Positions 8,521-16,046 of a stretch of 64,000 nt of DNA are shown here, piece by piece. Each line of letters opens with the position of its first letter. Position 1 is the stretch's first letter. The notes under the pieces are model-generated. The model made no database searches, was not told the DNA's origin, and saw nothing but the letters and a program-made list of their open reading frames with translations. The translations under genes and the position numbers were made by a program. Source of the DNA: Streptomyces sp. S.PB5. GTDB taxonomy: Bacteria > Actinomycetota > Actinomycetes > Streptomycetales > Streptomycetaceae. The stretch is from assembly GCF_030403745.1 (NCBI RefSeq), contig NZ_JAQMWP010000022.1, forward strand, positions 88,162 through 152,161, given 5' to 3'.

Positions 8521-8593
8521 ACTTACGAAGGGTTATGGTGGAAACCCCCCCTCGGGCCGGTCCGTCTCCCCCCCACGGACCGGCCCGTTTTTT
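8521..8593 (+). ncRNA. 6C-type small RNA
   Basis: Two runs of seven cytosines (8545-8551 and 8568-8574) lie in a short intergenic segment. The second is the loop of a perfect 12-bp stem (CGGGCCGGTCCG at 8553-8564, complement at 8576-8587) followed by six T residues (8588-8593), a textbook intrinsic terminator. A C-rich segment upstream plus a C-loop terminator is the defining pattern of the actinobacterial 6C RNA, a conserved sRNA whose C-rich loops pair with G-rich ribosome binding sites. The 5' end is not determined and may lie near 8500. An Rfam 6C covariance model would settle the identity. Confidence 0.6.
8553..8593 (+). terminator. intrinsic terminator with C-rich loop
   Basis: Perfect 12-bp stem, 11-base loop TCTCCCCCCCA and six T residues. 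It is the 3' end of the putative 6C-type RNA and the clearest U-tract terminator in the window. Confidence 0.8.
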
Positions 8594-8839
8594 GTGCGCA
8601 CAGGGGCCACGTCCAAGAGGGCGGCACGCGCACCCCCCTAAGGGGAGCGGGGCTGTGGCATCAGCGGCTCCGCCGCGGGGCCGCGACTGGCCACAGCGAA
8701 CGCCGCACCCGCCCGCGAACCAGAACCACCCCCCACAGTTGGCGCCCCAACCCCGCCCGCACCCCACAGGCAACACCCACTGCACACCCCGGTAGGCTTC
8801 CCGCGCGGGGACCCGCATCCGCACGGAGGGGCAAATCAC

Positions 8840-9613
8840 GTGAACCTGCGCGACAAGCTGCGCGGCCTGTTGGTCAGGCTCTACGCACGCCGGGTGGAAG
8901 GCCACCTGGACCACGCTCAGGTGCCCAAGCACATCGGCGTCATCATGGACGGCAACCGTCGCTGGGCGAAGGCCGCGAAAGCCACCACCGTCCACGGCCA
9001 CCGTGCGGGTGCCGAGAAGATCGAGGAGTTCCTCGGCTGGTGCAGCGAGACGGACGTCGAGGTGGTCACCCTGTGGCTGCTGTCGACGGACAACTTCGAC
9101 CGCGCCCAGGAAGAGCTCGGCCCGCTGCTCGGCATCATCGAGGACGTCGTCCGCACCCTCGCCGCGGACGGCCGCTGGCGTGTGCACCACGTGGGCACGC
9201 CCGACCTGCTGCCCGCCCAGATGCAGACGGCTCTCAAGGAGGCGGAGGAGTCCACCGCCCACATCGACGGGATACTCGTCAACCTCGCCATCGGCTACGG
9301 CGGCCGCCAGGAGATCGTGGACGCCGTGCGGTCGATGATGCTCGACGCCGCCGACAAGGGCACCTCGATGGAGGAGCTCGCCGAGTCCGTCACCATCGAC
9401 GCGATCGGCCGCCACCTCTACACCGGCGACCAGCCGCACCCCGACCTCGTGATCCGCACCAGCGGCGAACAGCGGCTGTCCGGATTCATGCTGTGGCAGA
9501 CGGCCCACTCCGAGTACTACTTCTGTGAGGTCTTCTGGCCGGCCTTCCGCAAGGTCGACTTCCTCCGTGCCATGCGTGACTACGCGGCGCGGCACCGCCG
9601 TTACGGCGGCTGA
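8840..9613 (+). CDS. cis-prenyltransferase (isoprenyl diphosphate synthase, UppS family)
   Basis: This 257-residue protein starts at GTG with GGAGGGG eight bases upstream. It shows all hallmarks of Z-type prenyltransferases: HIGVIMDGNRRWAK near residue 31 (Asp binds Mg-pyrophosphate), TLWLLSTDNFDRAQEE, NLAIGYGGRQEI, and the C-terminal DLVIRTSGEQRLSGFMLWQ. It condenses isopentenyl diphosphate onto an allylic primer to give undecaprenyl or shorter cis-prenyl diphosphates, the lipid carriers of cell-wall synthesis. Streptomyces usually encodes more than one copy, so the chain length cannot be fixed from sequence. It precedes the PhoH-like gene. Confidence 0.92.
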   Translation: MNLRDKLRGLLVRLYARRVEGHLDHAQVPKHIGVIMDGNRRWAKAAKATTVHGHRAGAEKIEEFLGWCSETDVEVVTLWLLSTDNFDRAQEELGPLLGIIEDVVRTLAADGRWRVHHVGTPDLLPAQMQTALKEAEESTAHIDGILVNLAIGYGGRQEIVDAVRSMMLDAADKGTSMEELAESVTIDAIGRHLYTGDQPHPDLVIRTSGEQRLSGFMLWQTAHSEYYFCEVFWPAFRKVDFLRAMRDYAARHRRYGG

Positions 9614-9957
9614 CCGACACGGCAGCACTCCCGTAAGGGCACCCCAGGTACCCCATTTGGTGCGGAAGTAACAAAGAGTTCACCAGCGCGCCGTCATATG
9701 CGCTGGCATGGCGGCGCATGTTCGAGGGCATAAGCCAAGCAGGTCGACACCCGAACCACGGGTGTCGGATCCTCAGCGGGCGGCACCGGAGCCGTTCGCC
9801 CGGGAGGCCCTTTGCACCAGCCCTGCCGTGCGGTTCCAGCACGGAAGAAGCAGTGGAGGGCCGGTTGCCGGCCCATGCACAGCGTGCATCGAGGCCGTCG
9901 ACCGGTCCAGCTCCACTCCGTCGCTCCCCGACCTCATCCGAGGGGGTACGTCCTTCC
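9614..9957 (+). other. 344-bp leader between prenyltransferase and PhoH genes
   Basis: No gene is evident. A perfect hairpin lies at 9745-9767 (CGACACCCG, loop AACCA, CGGGTGTCG) and further GC-rich inverted repeats follow. There is no U-tract, so this may be a structured leader rather than a terminator. I did not find a known riboswitch consensus. Confidence 0.35.
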
Positions 9958-11283
9958 GTGGTGACCAGCACAAAGCGTCGTCTGCCTGACCGGCGCACCT
10001 ATGTTCTCGACACCAGCGTTCTGCTGGCCGATCCGAACGCCCTGAGCCGCTTCGACGAGCACGAAGTAGTGCTTCCGATCGTCGTGGTGACGGAGTTGGA
10101 GGCCAAGCGGCACCATCCCGAACTCGGCTACTTCGCCCGGCAGGCCCTGCGTCTGCTCGACGAGTTCCGGGTGCGGTTCGGCCGCCTCGACGCCCCCCTC
10201 CCGATCGGGGAACTCGGCGGAACCGTCCGTGTCGAGCTCAATCACTCGGACCCCAGCGTGCTGCCGAGCGGCTACCGCCTGGGGGACAACGACTCCCGCA
10301 TCCTCGCGGTCGCCCGCAATCTGCAGGCCGAGGGATTCGACGTCACCGTGGTGTCGAAGGACCTCCCGCTCCGGATCAAGGCGTCGTCGGTCGGTCTCCT
10401 CGCCGAGGAGTACCGCGCCGAACTCGCCATCACGGACTCCTCCGGCTGGACCGGAATGTCCGAACTGACCCTGCCGGGCGAACAGGTGGACATCCTCTTC
10501 GAGGAAGGCCATGTGTACGTCCCCGAGGTCGCCGACCTGCCCGTGCACACGGGTCTGACGATCCAGTCCGAGCGCGGCAAGGCGCTGGGCCGGGTCTCTC
10601 CCGAGGGCAACATCCGCCTGGTGCGGGGCGACCGGGAGGCGTTCGGCATCAAGGGGCGCAGCGCGGAGCAGCGTATCGCTCTGGATCTGCTGCTCGACCC
10701 GGACGTCGGGATCGTGTCCATGGGCGGCCGGGCCGGCACCGGCAAGTCGGCGCTCGCGCTGTGCGCGGGCCTGGAAGCGGTCCTGGAGCGGCGTCAGCAC
10801 CAGAAGGTGATGGTCTTCCGTCCGCTGTACGCGGTGGGCGGGCAGGAGCTGGGCTATCTGCCGGGCTCCGAGGCCGAGAAGATGAGCCCCTGGGCGCAGG
10901 CGGTCTTCGACACACTGTCCGCGGTCACCAGCCGCGAGGTCATCGAAGAGGTCACCGCGCGCGGGATGCTCGAGGTCCTGCCCCTCACCCATATCCGCGG
11001 GCGCTCGCTGCACGACGCGTTCGTGATCGTGGACGAGGCGCAGTCGCTGGAACGGAATGTGCTTCTGACCGTTCTGTCCCGAATCGGCGCCAATTCGCGG
11101 GTGGTTCTCACCCATGACGTGGCCCAGCGGGACAATCTGCGGGTCGGGCGCTACGACGGTGTCGTCGCCGTCGTGGAGAAGCTGAAGGGGCATCCCCTCT
11201 TCGCCCACGTCACGCTGACGAGGTCCGAGAGGTCCCAGATCGCGGCCCTTGTGACCGAAATGCTCGAAGACGGGCAAATCTGA
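9958..11283 (+). CDS. PIN domain / PhoH-like ATPase fusion
   Basis: The 441-residue protein joins an N-terminal PIN nuclease domain (YVLDTSVLLADPNALSRFDE, VVTELEAKRHH, LGDNDSRILAVA with the conserved acidic residues, about residues 10-150) to a C-terminal PhoH P-loop ATPase. Walker A is GGRAGTGKSALAL near residue 255 and Walker B is VIVDEAQ near 356. This PIN-PhoH architecture (PhoH2 type) has been characterised in mycobacteria as an RNA helicase and RNase. I prefer tandem GTG codons at 9958/9961 with GAGGGGG upstream; the open frame continues to 9718 but that extension has no domain character. A hairpin follows at 11301. Confidence 0.88.
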   Translation: MVTSTKRRLPDRRTYVLDTSVLLADPNALSRFDEHEVVLPIVVVTELEAKRHHPELGYFARQALRLLDEFRVRFGRLDAPLPIGELGGTVRVELNHSDPSVLPSGYRLGDNDSRILAVARNLQAEGFDVTVVSKDLPLRIKASSVGLLAEEYRAELAITDSSGWTGMSELTLPGEQVDILFEEGHVYVPEVADLPVHTGLTIQSERGKALGRVSPEGNIRLVRGDREAFGIKGRSAEQRIALDLLLDPDVGIVSMGGRAGTGKSALALCAGLEAVLERRQHQKVMVFRPLYAVGGQELGYLPGSEAEKMSPWAQAVFDTLSAVTSREVIEEVTARGMLEVLPLTHIRGRSLHDAFVIVDEAQSLERNVLLTVLSRIGANSRVVLTHDVAQRDNLRVGRYDGVVAVVEKLKGHPLFAHVTLTRSERSQIAALVTEMLEDGQI

Positions 11284-11300
11284 GGTAATACCTGCCAGTT

Positions 11301-11341
11301 GGCGCCGTCCGGAAAGGCCAAGAGCCTAGCCGGGCGGCGCC
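11301..11341 (+). terminator. hairpin after PhoH-like gene
   Basis: Arms GGCGCCGTCCGG (11301-11312) and CCGGGCGGCGCC (11330-11341) pair over 12 bp with one G-U wobble and a 17-base loop, starting 17 bp after the stop codon. There is no U-tract. Confidence 0.5.
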
Positions 11342-11682
11342 TTCGCGTGTTGCGGTTTCTCAGAATCCCTGGGGTCAAACGAGATGTGAGCTTTCACACG
11401 CAACTCAGAATTGCCACCCGGCGTCCGGTTACGGCAGAGTCTCACTCCTGTCAGGCCCCGCATACGACACACCTGTACCCCCAGCGGTACGGCACCACAG
11501 CAACACCAGCTTCAACTCCATAGTCGACGTCGTATGCCGCCCGAGCACCATGCGGCGCCTCCCTCACGGGAGTTGCCCACCGGGCCCGTGCTTCCCGTGA
11601 CCCGTAGTTGGGAGGCCAGCGCCAAGGGGCAAGATTGCGTCCGCCAGGGTCACCGAAGCGGGCGATGCTGGAAGGAAACCGT
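11342..11682 (+). other. long 5' region of the transglycosylase-like gene
   Basis: About 340 bp without a gene. Leaders of cell-wall lytic genes in Streptomyces can carry a ydaO/c-di-AMP riboswitch, so I looked for the typical GGGGGACCCA-type core and did not see it. Several GC-rich inverted repeats are present near 11560-11660, but I cannot assign a known element. Confidence 0.3.
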
Positions 11683-12366
11683 GTGAGTCCGATTTCGGTC
11701 CGGGGATTCGCAGTGGCCTCTGCCACCGCGGTCACCGCTGTCGGAAGCGTCGTCGGCGTTGCCTCGGGCAGCACCGCGCAGACGAACGACGCGGAAGCGG
11801 CAGCCGCCGATTCGACGCTCCTCGCGGACATACCCGCGGGCCAGCAGGCCCAGGTGCAGACCGCGTCCCTGACGCAGCAGGCCAATGTCCAGGCCATCGC
11901 CGCCGACGCGAGCGCCAAGAAGGATGCCGAGGAATCGGCCCGTAAGGCTGCCGCCAAGTCGGCGATCGAGAAGAAGGAAGCCGCCGAGAAGGCGGCGAAG
12001 GAAGCCAAGGAGCGCGCCGAGGCCAAGGCCGCCGCCTCCCGGAGCTCCGCCAGCTTCCCGGTCCAGAGCTCCTACACCGTCGCGCAGATCCAGGCGATGG
12101 CGCGCCAGATGGTGGCGAGCGACCAGTGGACGTGCTTCAGCAACATCGTGGATCACGAGTCCAGCTGGAAGTACACGGCGACCAACCCTTCCTCCGGCGC
12201 CTACGGCCTCTTCCAGGCACTGCCCGGCTCCAAGATGTCCTCCGTCGACGACGACTGGCGGACCAACCCGGCCACCCAGATCAAGTGGGGCATCAACTAC
12301 ATGGAAAGCCGTTACGGCAGCCCGTGCGGTGCCTGGGACTTCTGGCAGGCCAATCGGTGGTACTAG
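11683..12366 (+). CDS. secreted lysozyme-fold (transglycosylase SLT-like) protein
   Basis: GTG 11683 (GGAAGG upstream; an in-frame ATG lies at 11665) gives 227 residues. The order is a signal peptide with hydrophobic core GFAVASATAVTAVGSVVGVAS, a long Ala/Lys/Glu coiled-coil (about 60-120), and a C-terminal lysozyme-like domain. The putative catalytic Glu sits in IVDHESSW, followed by YGLFQALPGSKM and a terminal WDFWQANRWY. Such proteins cleave peptidoglycan glycan strands outside the membrane, and the coiled coil probably spaces or docks the domain. The family has several Streptomyces paralogues tied to growth and sporulation. Confidence 0.85.
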   Translation: MSPISVRGFAVASATAVTAVGSVVGVASGSTAQTNDAEAAAADSTLLADIPAGQQAQVQTASLTQQANVQAIAADASAKKDAEESARKAAAKSAIEKKEAAEKAAKEAKERAEAKAAASRSSASFPVQSSYTVAQIQAMARQMVASDQWTCFSNIVDHESSWKYTATNPSSGAYGLFQALPGSKMSSVDDDWRTNPATQIKWGINYMESRYGSPCGAWDFWQANRWY

Positions 12367-12400
12367 GGCCGCCCGGCCCCGGCCCCTCGCTCAACCCCGC

Positions 12401-12436
12401 GAAGCCCCTCCCCGTCCTACGGTGAGGGGCTTTCGC
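12401..12436 (+). terminator. hairpin between transglycosylase and AI-2E genes
   Basis: AAGCCCCTC (12402-12410) pairs with GAGGGGCTT (12424-12432); weaker pairing continues on the outer side to about 12436. It lies about 35 bp after the stop codon. Confidence 0.55.
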
Positions 12437-12544
12437 CCTGTTACGGTCTGACGGACCGACGCACGACTCGCAGGCCCCGGACGACTCAGGGGCCTCCAGG
12501 GGGGAGTGGTGGGCACAGACGGGGGAAAGGGACGGATACGGATC

Positions 12545-13864
12545 ATGTCGAGAGTGCCTGGGTGGCTCGGACGGCTCGGCCATGGACTGACCGAGATGGG
12601 TGAGCGGCTGGACGAGCGGCGCGCGGAGGCGGAGCGCGAGGAGACCGCGCAGGGCTCCGAGGAGCCCCCGCCGGCGCCCGAGGACGACTCGGCTCCCGTC
12701 GTCATCGAGCGTCCCGACCCCGCGCAGGTCGTCCCCTGGGGCATGCGGGTCGCCGCCGAGGCCGGCTGGCGGCTGCTCGTCCTCGCGGGCACGGTCTGGG
12801 TCCTGATGCGGGTCATCAGCGCGGTCCAGCTCGTCGTACTGGCCTTCGTGGCGGCGCTGCTGATCACCGCGCTCCTCCAGCCGACGGTCTCCTGGCTCCG
12901 GAAATACGGCGTCCCGCGCGGCCTCGCGACCGCGCTCACCGCGATTCTCGGCTTCGTCGTGATGGGCCTGATCGGGTGGTTCGTCACCTGGCAGGTCATG
13001 GAGAACATCGACAACGTCTCCGACCAGGTCCAGGACGGCATCGACGAGCTGCGGGACTGGCTGCTCAACAGCCCGTTCCATGTCACCGACAAGCAGATCA
13101 ACGACATCTCCCAGAATCTGCAGGACGCGATCGGCGCGAACACGGACCAGATCACATCGGCGGGCCTCGAAGGCGTGACGGTCGTGGTGGAGGCGCTGAC
13201 GGGCATACTGCTCGCGGCCTTCTCGACGCTGTTCCTCCTGTACGACGGCAAGCGGATCTGGGAGTGGACGCTGAAGCTGGTGCCGGCGGCGGCCCGGCCG
13301 GGGGTGGCGGGGGCCGGTCCCCGGGCGTGGCGCACGCTGACCGCCTATGTCCGCGGCACGGTGATAGTGGCTCTGATCGACGCCATCTTCATCGGCCTCG
13401 GCATCTACTTCCTCGGTGTCCCGATGGCCGTTCCGCTGGCGGTCTTCATCTTCCTGTTCGCGTTCATCCCGCTGGTGGGCGCGGTGGTCTCGGGCGCGCT
13501 CGCGGTGGTCGTCGCGCTGGTGACCCAGGGTGTGTTCACGGCGGTCATGTCCCTCGTCGTCGTGCTGGCGGTGCAGCAGATCGAGGGGCACATCCTCCAG
13601 CCGTTCATTCTGGGGCGGGCGGTACGGGTCCATCCGCTGGCGGTGGTGTTGTCGGTCGCGGCCGGGGGGATGGTGGCCGGGATCGGGGGTGCGGTGGTCG
13701 CGGTGCCGTTGGTGGCCGTCACGAACACGGTGGTGGGGTATCTGCGGTTGTACTCCCGGGAACAGGCGCTGAAGCAGGCGCCTCGGCCGCGGGGGGCGAC
13801 GGCGGTGGACGCGGCGGTGGTGGAGCCGGCGTCACCGTCGCAGGATCCGCCGCCGGCCTCGTAG
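12545..13864 (+). CDS. AI-2E family (PerM/TqsA-like) transporter
   Basis: The preferred start ATG 12545 gives 439 residues; an in-frame GTG at 12506 adds 13. An acidic cytoplasmic N-terminus is followed by about seven or eight membrane helices in the AI-2E pattern: a tight pair near residues 80-115, FVVMGLIGWFVTWQVM, a large periplasmic-type loop (about 150-215), then VEALTGILLAAFSTLFLLYDGKRIWEW and a C-terminal bundle containing IPLVGAVVSGALAVVVAL and the family motif EGHILQPFILGRAVRVHPLAV. The family exports small molecules or ions; autoinducer export is proven only for TqsA, so no substrate is assigned. Confidence 0.85.
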   Translation: MSRVPGWLGRLGHGLTEMGERLDERRAEAEREETAQGSEEPPPAPEDDSAPVVIERPDPAQVVPWGMRVAAEAGWRLLVLAGTVWVLMRVISAVQLVVLAFVAALLITALLQPTVSWLRKYGVPRGLATALTAILGFVVMGLIGWFVTWQVMENIDNVSDQVQDGIDELRDWLLNSPFHVTDKQINDISQNLQDAIGANTDQITSAGLEGVTVVVEALTGILLAAFSTLFLLYDGKRIWEWTLKLVPAAARPGVAGAGPRAWRTLTAYVRGTVIVALIDAIFIGLGIYFLGVPMAVPLAVFIFLFAFIPLVGAVVSGALAVVVALVTQGVFTAVMSLVVVLAVQQIEGHILQPFILGRAVRVHPLAVVLSVAAGGMVAGIGGAVVAVPLVAVTNTVVGYLRLYSREQALKQAPRPRGATAVDAAVVEPASPSQDPPPAS

Positions 13865-14174
13865 CCGCGCGGACCTTTCCTCGCCCCGCCGCCCCTTCCC
13901 GTCCCGACCCTGGGGGCTGCCGCCCCCAGACCCCCGCTTCGGCCCTTAAGGGGCCTCGTCCTCAAGCTCCGGACGGGCTGGATGGTTCCGCCGACAGTCG
14001 GCATGGAATCGTTCAAATGAGCGCCGAACAAAGCGAATTGGGCGGCGCTTCATCTCAAATTCCGTCAGGTGGGAGCAGGACGGAATAACCCGGCCGAAAT
14101 ATGCCCCGCGGCTGATACACATACCCCCCTCAGTGCTACGCGCCAGGCGTATGTGCGAAATGCCAGGGGGAGTG
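13865..14174. other. 310-bp intergenic region holding a dispersed repeat
   Basis: No gene. The left part contains a 74-bp dispersed intergenic repeat (listed separately). The right part, with an A/T-rich segment around 14020-14070, probably carries the promoter of the roadblock-associated trio. Confidence 0.4.
13907..13980 (+). repeat. dispersed Streptomyces-type intergenic repeat
   Basis: The block includes a small hairpin (TGGGGGC TGCC GCCCCCA), then AGACCCCCGCTTCGGCCC and CCTCGTCCTCAAGCTCCGGA, ending CGGGCTG. From memory this arrangement recurs between genes in many Streptomyces genomes, typically just after stop codons, where it may act in transcript ends. Only one copy is in the window. 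Confidence 0.5.
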
Positions 14175-15038
14175 ATGTCGGGCCTTCGTGACTCCCTCGA
14201 CCTCGATCAGGTCGGCCACGATCTGGTGGCGCACGCCCTGTCGGTGTGCGGGCGGGAGGAGTTCAGCGGGGAGTTGCGGGTCGCCGGGGCGCCCGGTGGG
14301 ACCCTGCATCTGCGCGGGGGGCTCGTGGTCGGGGCCGAGAGTCCGGGCGCCCCGGGGCCCGAGGCGCTGCTGCTGCGCTCCGGCCGGGTCAGCGGTGAGG
14401 AATGGGCCGCGCTGGTACGCGAGTCGGGCGGGGCGCGCTGGCCGGTGGCCGGGCTGATCGCCCGCGGTCACGCCGGTGCCGCCCAGCTCAAGGTCGTGTG
14501 TGTGATGGCGTTGCACGACGCGGTCTTCGCCGTCCTCGCCGGCCGGGTGCACGGCTGTGAACGCGTCGCCGAGACCGAGCCGTTCGCCACGGTCGCCGTG
14601 GGCGAGACGCCGCGGCGGCTGCTGCAGGAGGCCAGTCGGAGGCTCGGCGCACTGGCCGCCCTGTCCCACCCCGTACGCCCCGACCGGGAGCGCCCCACGC
14701 CCGTCCCCGGGGCGGGAACCGGTCCGCTCACCGTCCTCCAGCGTGAGCTGCTTGCTCAGGCCGACGGTCGCAGCACCGCCCGCGACCTGGCCTTCCGTAC
14801 CGGACGCGGCGTCTACACCGTCACCGTCGAGATGGCCCGGATGCTCGACGAGGGGCTCCTGGAATGCCCCGAGGAGACCCTGCCGATCCCCGTCCGGCCC
14901 CTCCCCGAGGGCATCCGGCAGCGCGAACCGGTGCCCGTTCCCGAGCAGCCGTCCACCGCGCAACCCCCCGACCCCGGTGACCTGCCCCGCCGTAAACCCG
15001 GCGGCTTCTTCCGGCTGCGAAACGGAGCTCCCAAATAG
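14175..15038 (+). CDS. DUF4388/PATAN-like regulatory protein with C-terminal winged helix
   Basis: ATG 14175 with GGGGGAG just upstream gives 287 residues. The N-terminal half (LVAHALSVCGREEFSGELRV, LHLRGGLVVGAESPGAPGPE) has the LxLxxGxVVxAxS pattern of DUF4388/PATAN domains. Residues about 195-245 (LLAQADGRSTARDLAFRTGR, VYTVTVEMARMLDEGLLE) look like a winged helix. The tail is Pro-rich and basic. It sits 114 bp upstream of two roadblock/LC7 proteins and is probably co-regulated with them. PATAN and roadblock proteins together usually belong to small-GTPase signalling, but no GTPase is nearby. Confidence 0.6.
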   Translation: MSGLRDSLDLDQVGHDLVAHALSVCGREEFSGELRVAGAPGGTLHLRGGLVVGAESPGAPGPEALLLRSGRVSGEEWAALVRESGGARWPVAGLIARGHAGAAQLKVVCVMALHDAVFAVLAGRVHGCERVAETEPFATVAVGETPRRLLQEASRRLGALAALSHPVRPDRERPTPVPGAGTGPLTVLQRELLAQADGRSTARDLAFRTGRGVYTVTVEMARMLDEGLLECPEETLPIPVRPLPEGIRQREPVPVPEQPSTAQPPDPGDLPRRKPGGFFRLRNGAPK

Positions 15039-15152
15039 GCCCTCATAGCCCTCATGGCCGTCACAGCCCTTGTGGCCCTCATATGAGCCCCCGAAGGGGC
15101 CTTCGCATCGCGAAGCCGATCAGACCCGAACAGAAATTGGGGAGTTGAGTAC

Positions 15153-15539
15153 ATGGATCACGAAGCACTGGCACTGGAAATGCGGGGCCTGCGCGAACAG
15201 GTGACCGGAATCACCGACACCGCCGTCGCCGCCGCCGACGGACTGCTCATCGCGGCGGACACCGCCGACTCCATCGACCCCGAGGGCCTCGCCGCCCTCG
15301 CCGCGGCCGGCCTCGGGCTCGCCCGCCGTACCGCCCAGGCGACCGCCCGGGGCACCCTGCGCCAGACCGTGACCTACGGCAGTCACGGCTGCGCGGCCTT
15401 CTACGCGGTCGGCGACACCGCCCTGATGGTCGTCCTCGGCGACGAGGGCATGGATGTCGACCGGCTGCACAGGGCGACCCAGCCCGCCCTCGACCGCATC
15501 GGGTCGATCCTCACGCACAAGGCAGCAGAAGGAGTCTGA
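15153..15539 (+). CDS. roadblock/LC7 domain protein
   Basis: The 128-residue protein fills a single roadblock/LC7 fold: an N-terminal helix (LALEMRGLREQVTGITDTAV), a first strand pair AAADGLLIAADT, a central helix rich in Ala, then TYGSHGCAAFYAVGDTALMVVLGDE. Such proteins dimerise and act as GAPs or scaffolds for MglA-type or Streptomyces conservon GTPases. It starts at an ATG with GGGGAG upstream. A second roadblock-like gene starts five bases after its stop, so the two products probably form a heterodimer. Confidence 0.8.
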   Translation: MDHEALALEMRGLREQVTGITDTAVAAADGLLIAADTADSIDPEGLAALAAAGLGLARRTAQATARGTLRQTVTYGSHGCAAFYAVGDTALMVVLGDEGMDVDRLHRATQPALDRIGSILTHKAAEGV

Positions 15540-15543
15540 AGGG

Positions 15544-15972
15544 ATGGCGACGAAGCGTATGACCCCCGGTTTCTCCGACCAGGTGATGGGCCTGGTCAAA
15601 TCCCTGCGCACGGACGCTCCGGACTGTGTCGCCTCGGGCGTGGTCGACATGTCCACCGGCATGCTCCTGTCGTACGAGACGGTCGAGAACCACCCGCCCG
15701 AGGTCCTGGACCTGCTCGCGGGCGCGACCCTCGACCTCTTCCAGGGCCGTACGGTCGTGATGATCGAGGACGTCTTCAAGGAGCGCCGCGGGATCAGCAG
15801 TGACAACCACTTCTTCCAGGAGATCCTGGTCAACAGCGAGAACCTCACCCACCTGTTCGTCCGGCTGAACGAGCAACAGGACGTCGTGGCCGTGGTGGTG
15901 TGCCGCAAGTCCGTGAACGTGGGCATGCTCTTCGCCCAAGTGCGGCGCGTGGTGCGGGAGTACAGCCTCTGA
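15544..15972 (+). CDS. second roadblock-like protein
   Basis: ATG 15544 (AGGAG within the end of the previous gene) gives 142 residues. Predicted elements (VMGLVKSLRTDAPDCVASGVV, MSTGMLLSYETV, helix PPEVLDLLAGATLDLFQG, strands TVVMIEDVFK and HLFVRLNEQQDVVAVVVCRK, final helix) follow a roadblock/LC7-like alpha-beta layout. Close spacing to the upstream roadblock gene supports a paired complex. A terminator hairpin shared with the convergent ABC permease gene follows. The biological output is unknown. Confidence 0.7.
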   Translation: MATKRMTPGFSDQVMGLVKSLRTDAPDCVASGVVDMSTGMLLSYETVENHPPEVLDLLAGATLDLFQGRTVVMIEDVFKERRGISSDNHFFQEILVNSENLTHLFVRLNEQQDVVAVVVCRKSVNVGMLFAQVRRVVREYSL

Positions 15973-15997
15973 CGGCATCGAGCCGGGCGCATCGAAA

Positions 15998-16023
15998 GGG
16001 CCCCTCCGGTGAAGGAGGGGCCC
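15998..16023. terminator. bidirectional hairpin terminator
   Basis: GGGCCCCTCC (15998-16007), loop of six, GGAGGGGCCC (16014-16023). It lies between the convergent roadblock and ABC permease genes and can serve both. Confidence 0.6.
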
Positions 16024-16046
16024 CCGTCCGGAAAGCCGGACTACTG

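Noticed and set aside
8373..8795. 140-codon plus-strand frame across the small RNA
   Set aside because: Pro/Arg/His-rich chance frame that would run through an intrinsic terminator with six Ts.
9718..9957. 80-codon extension of the PhoH-like protein
   Set aside because: Sequence is Arg/Ser/Pro-rich without similarity to the PIN domain, which starts right after the GTG codons at 9958/9961.
11342..11682. c-di-AMP (ydaO) riboswitch upstream of the lysozyme-fold gene
   Set aside because: Expected from the gene type, but the conserved core sequence could not be found by eye; a covariance search would be needed.
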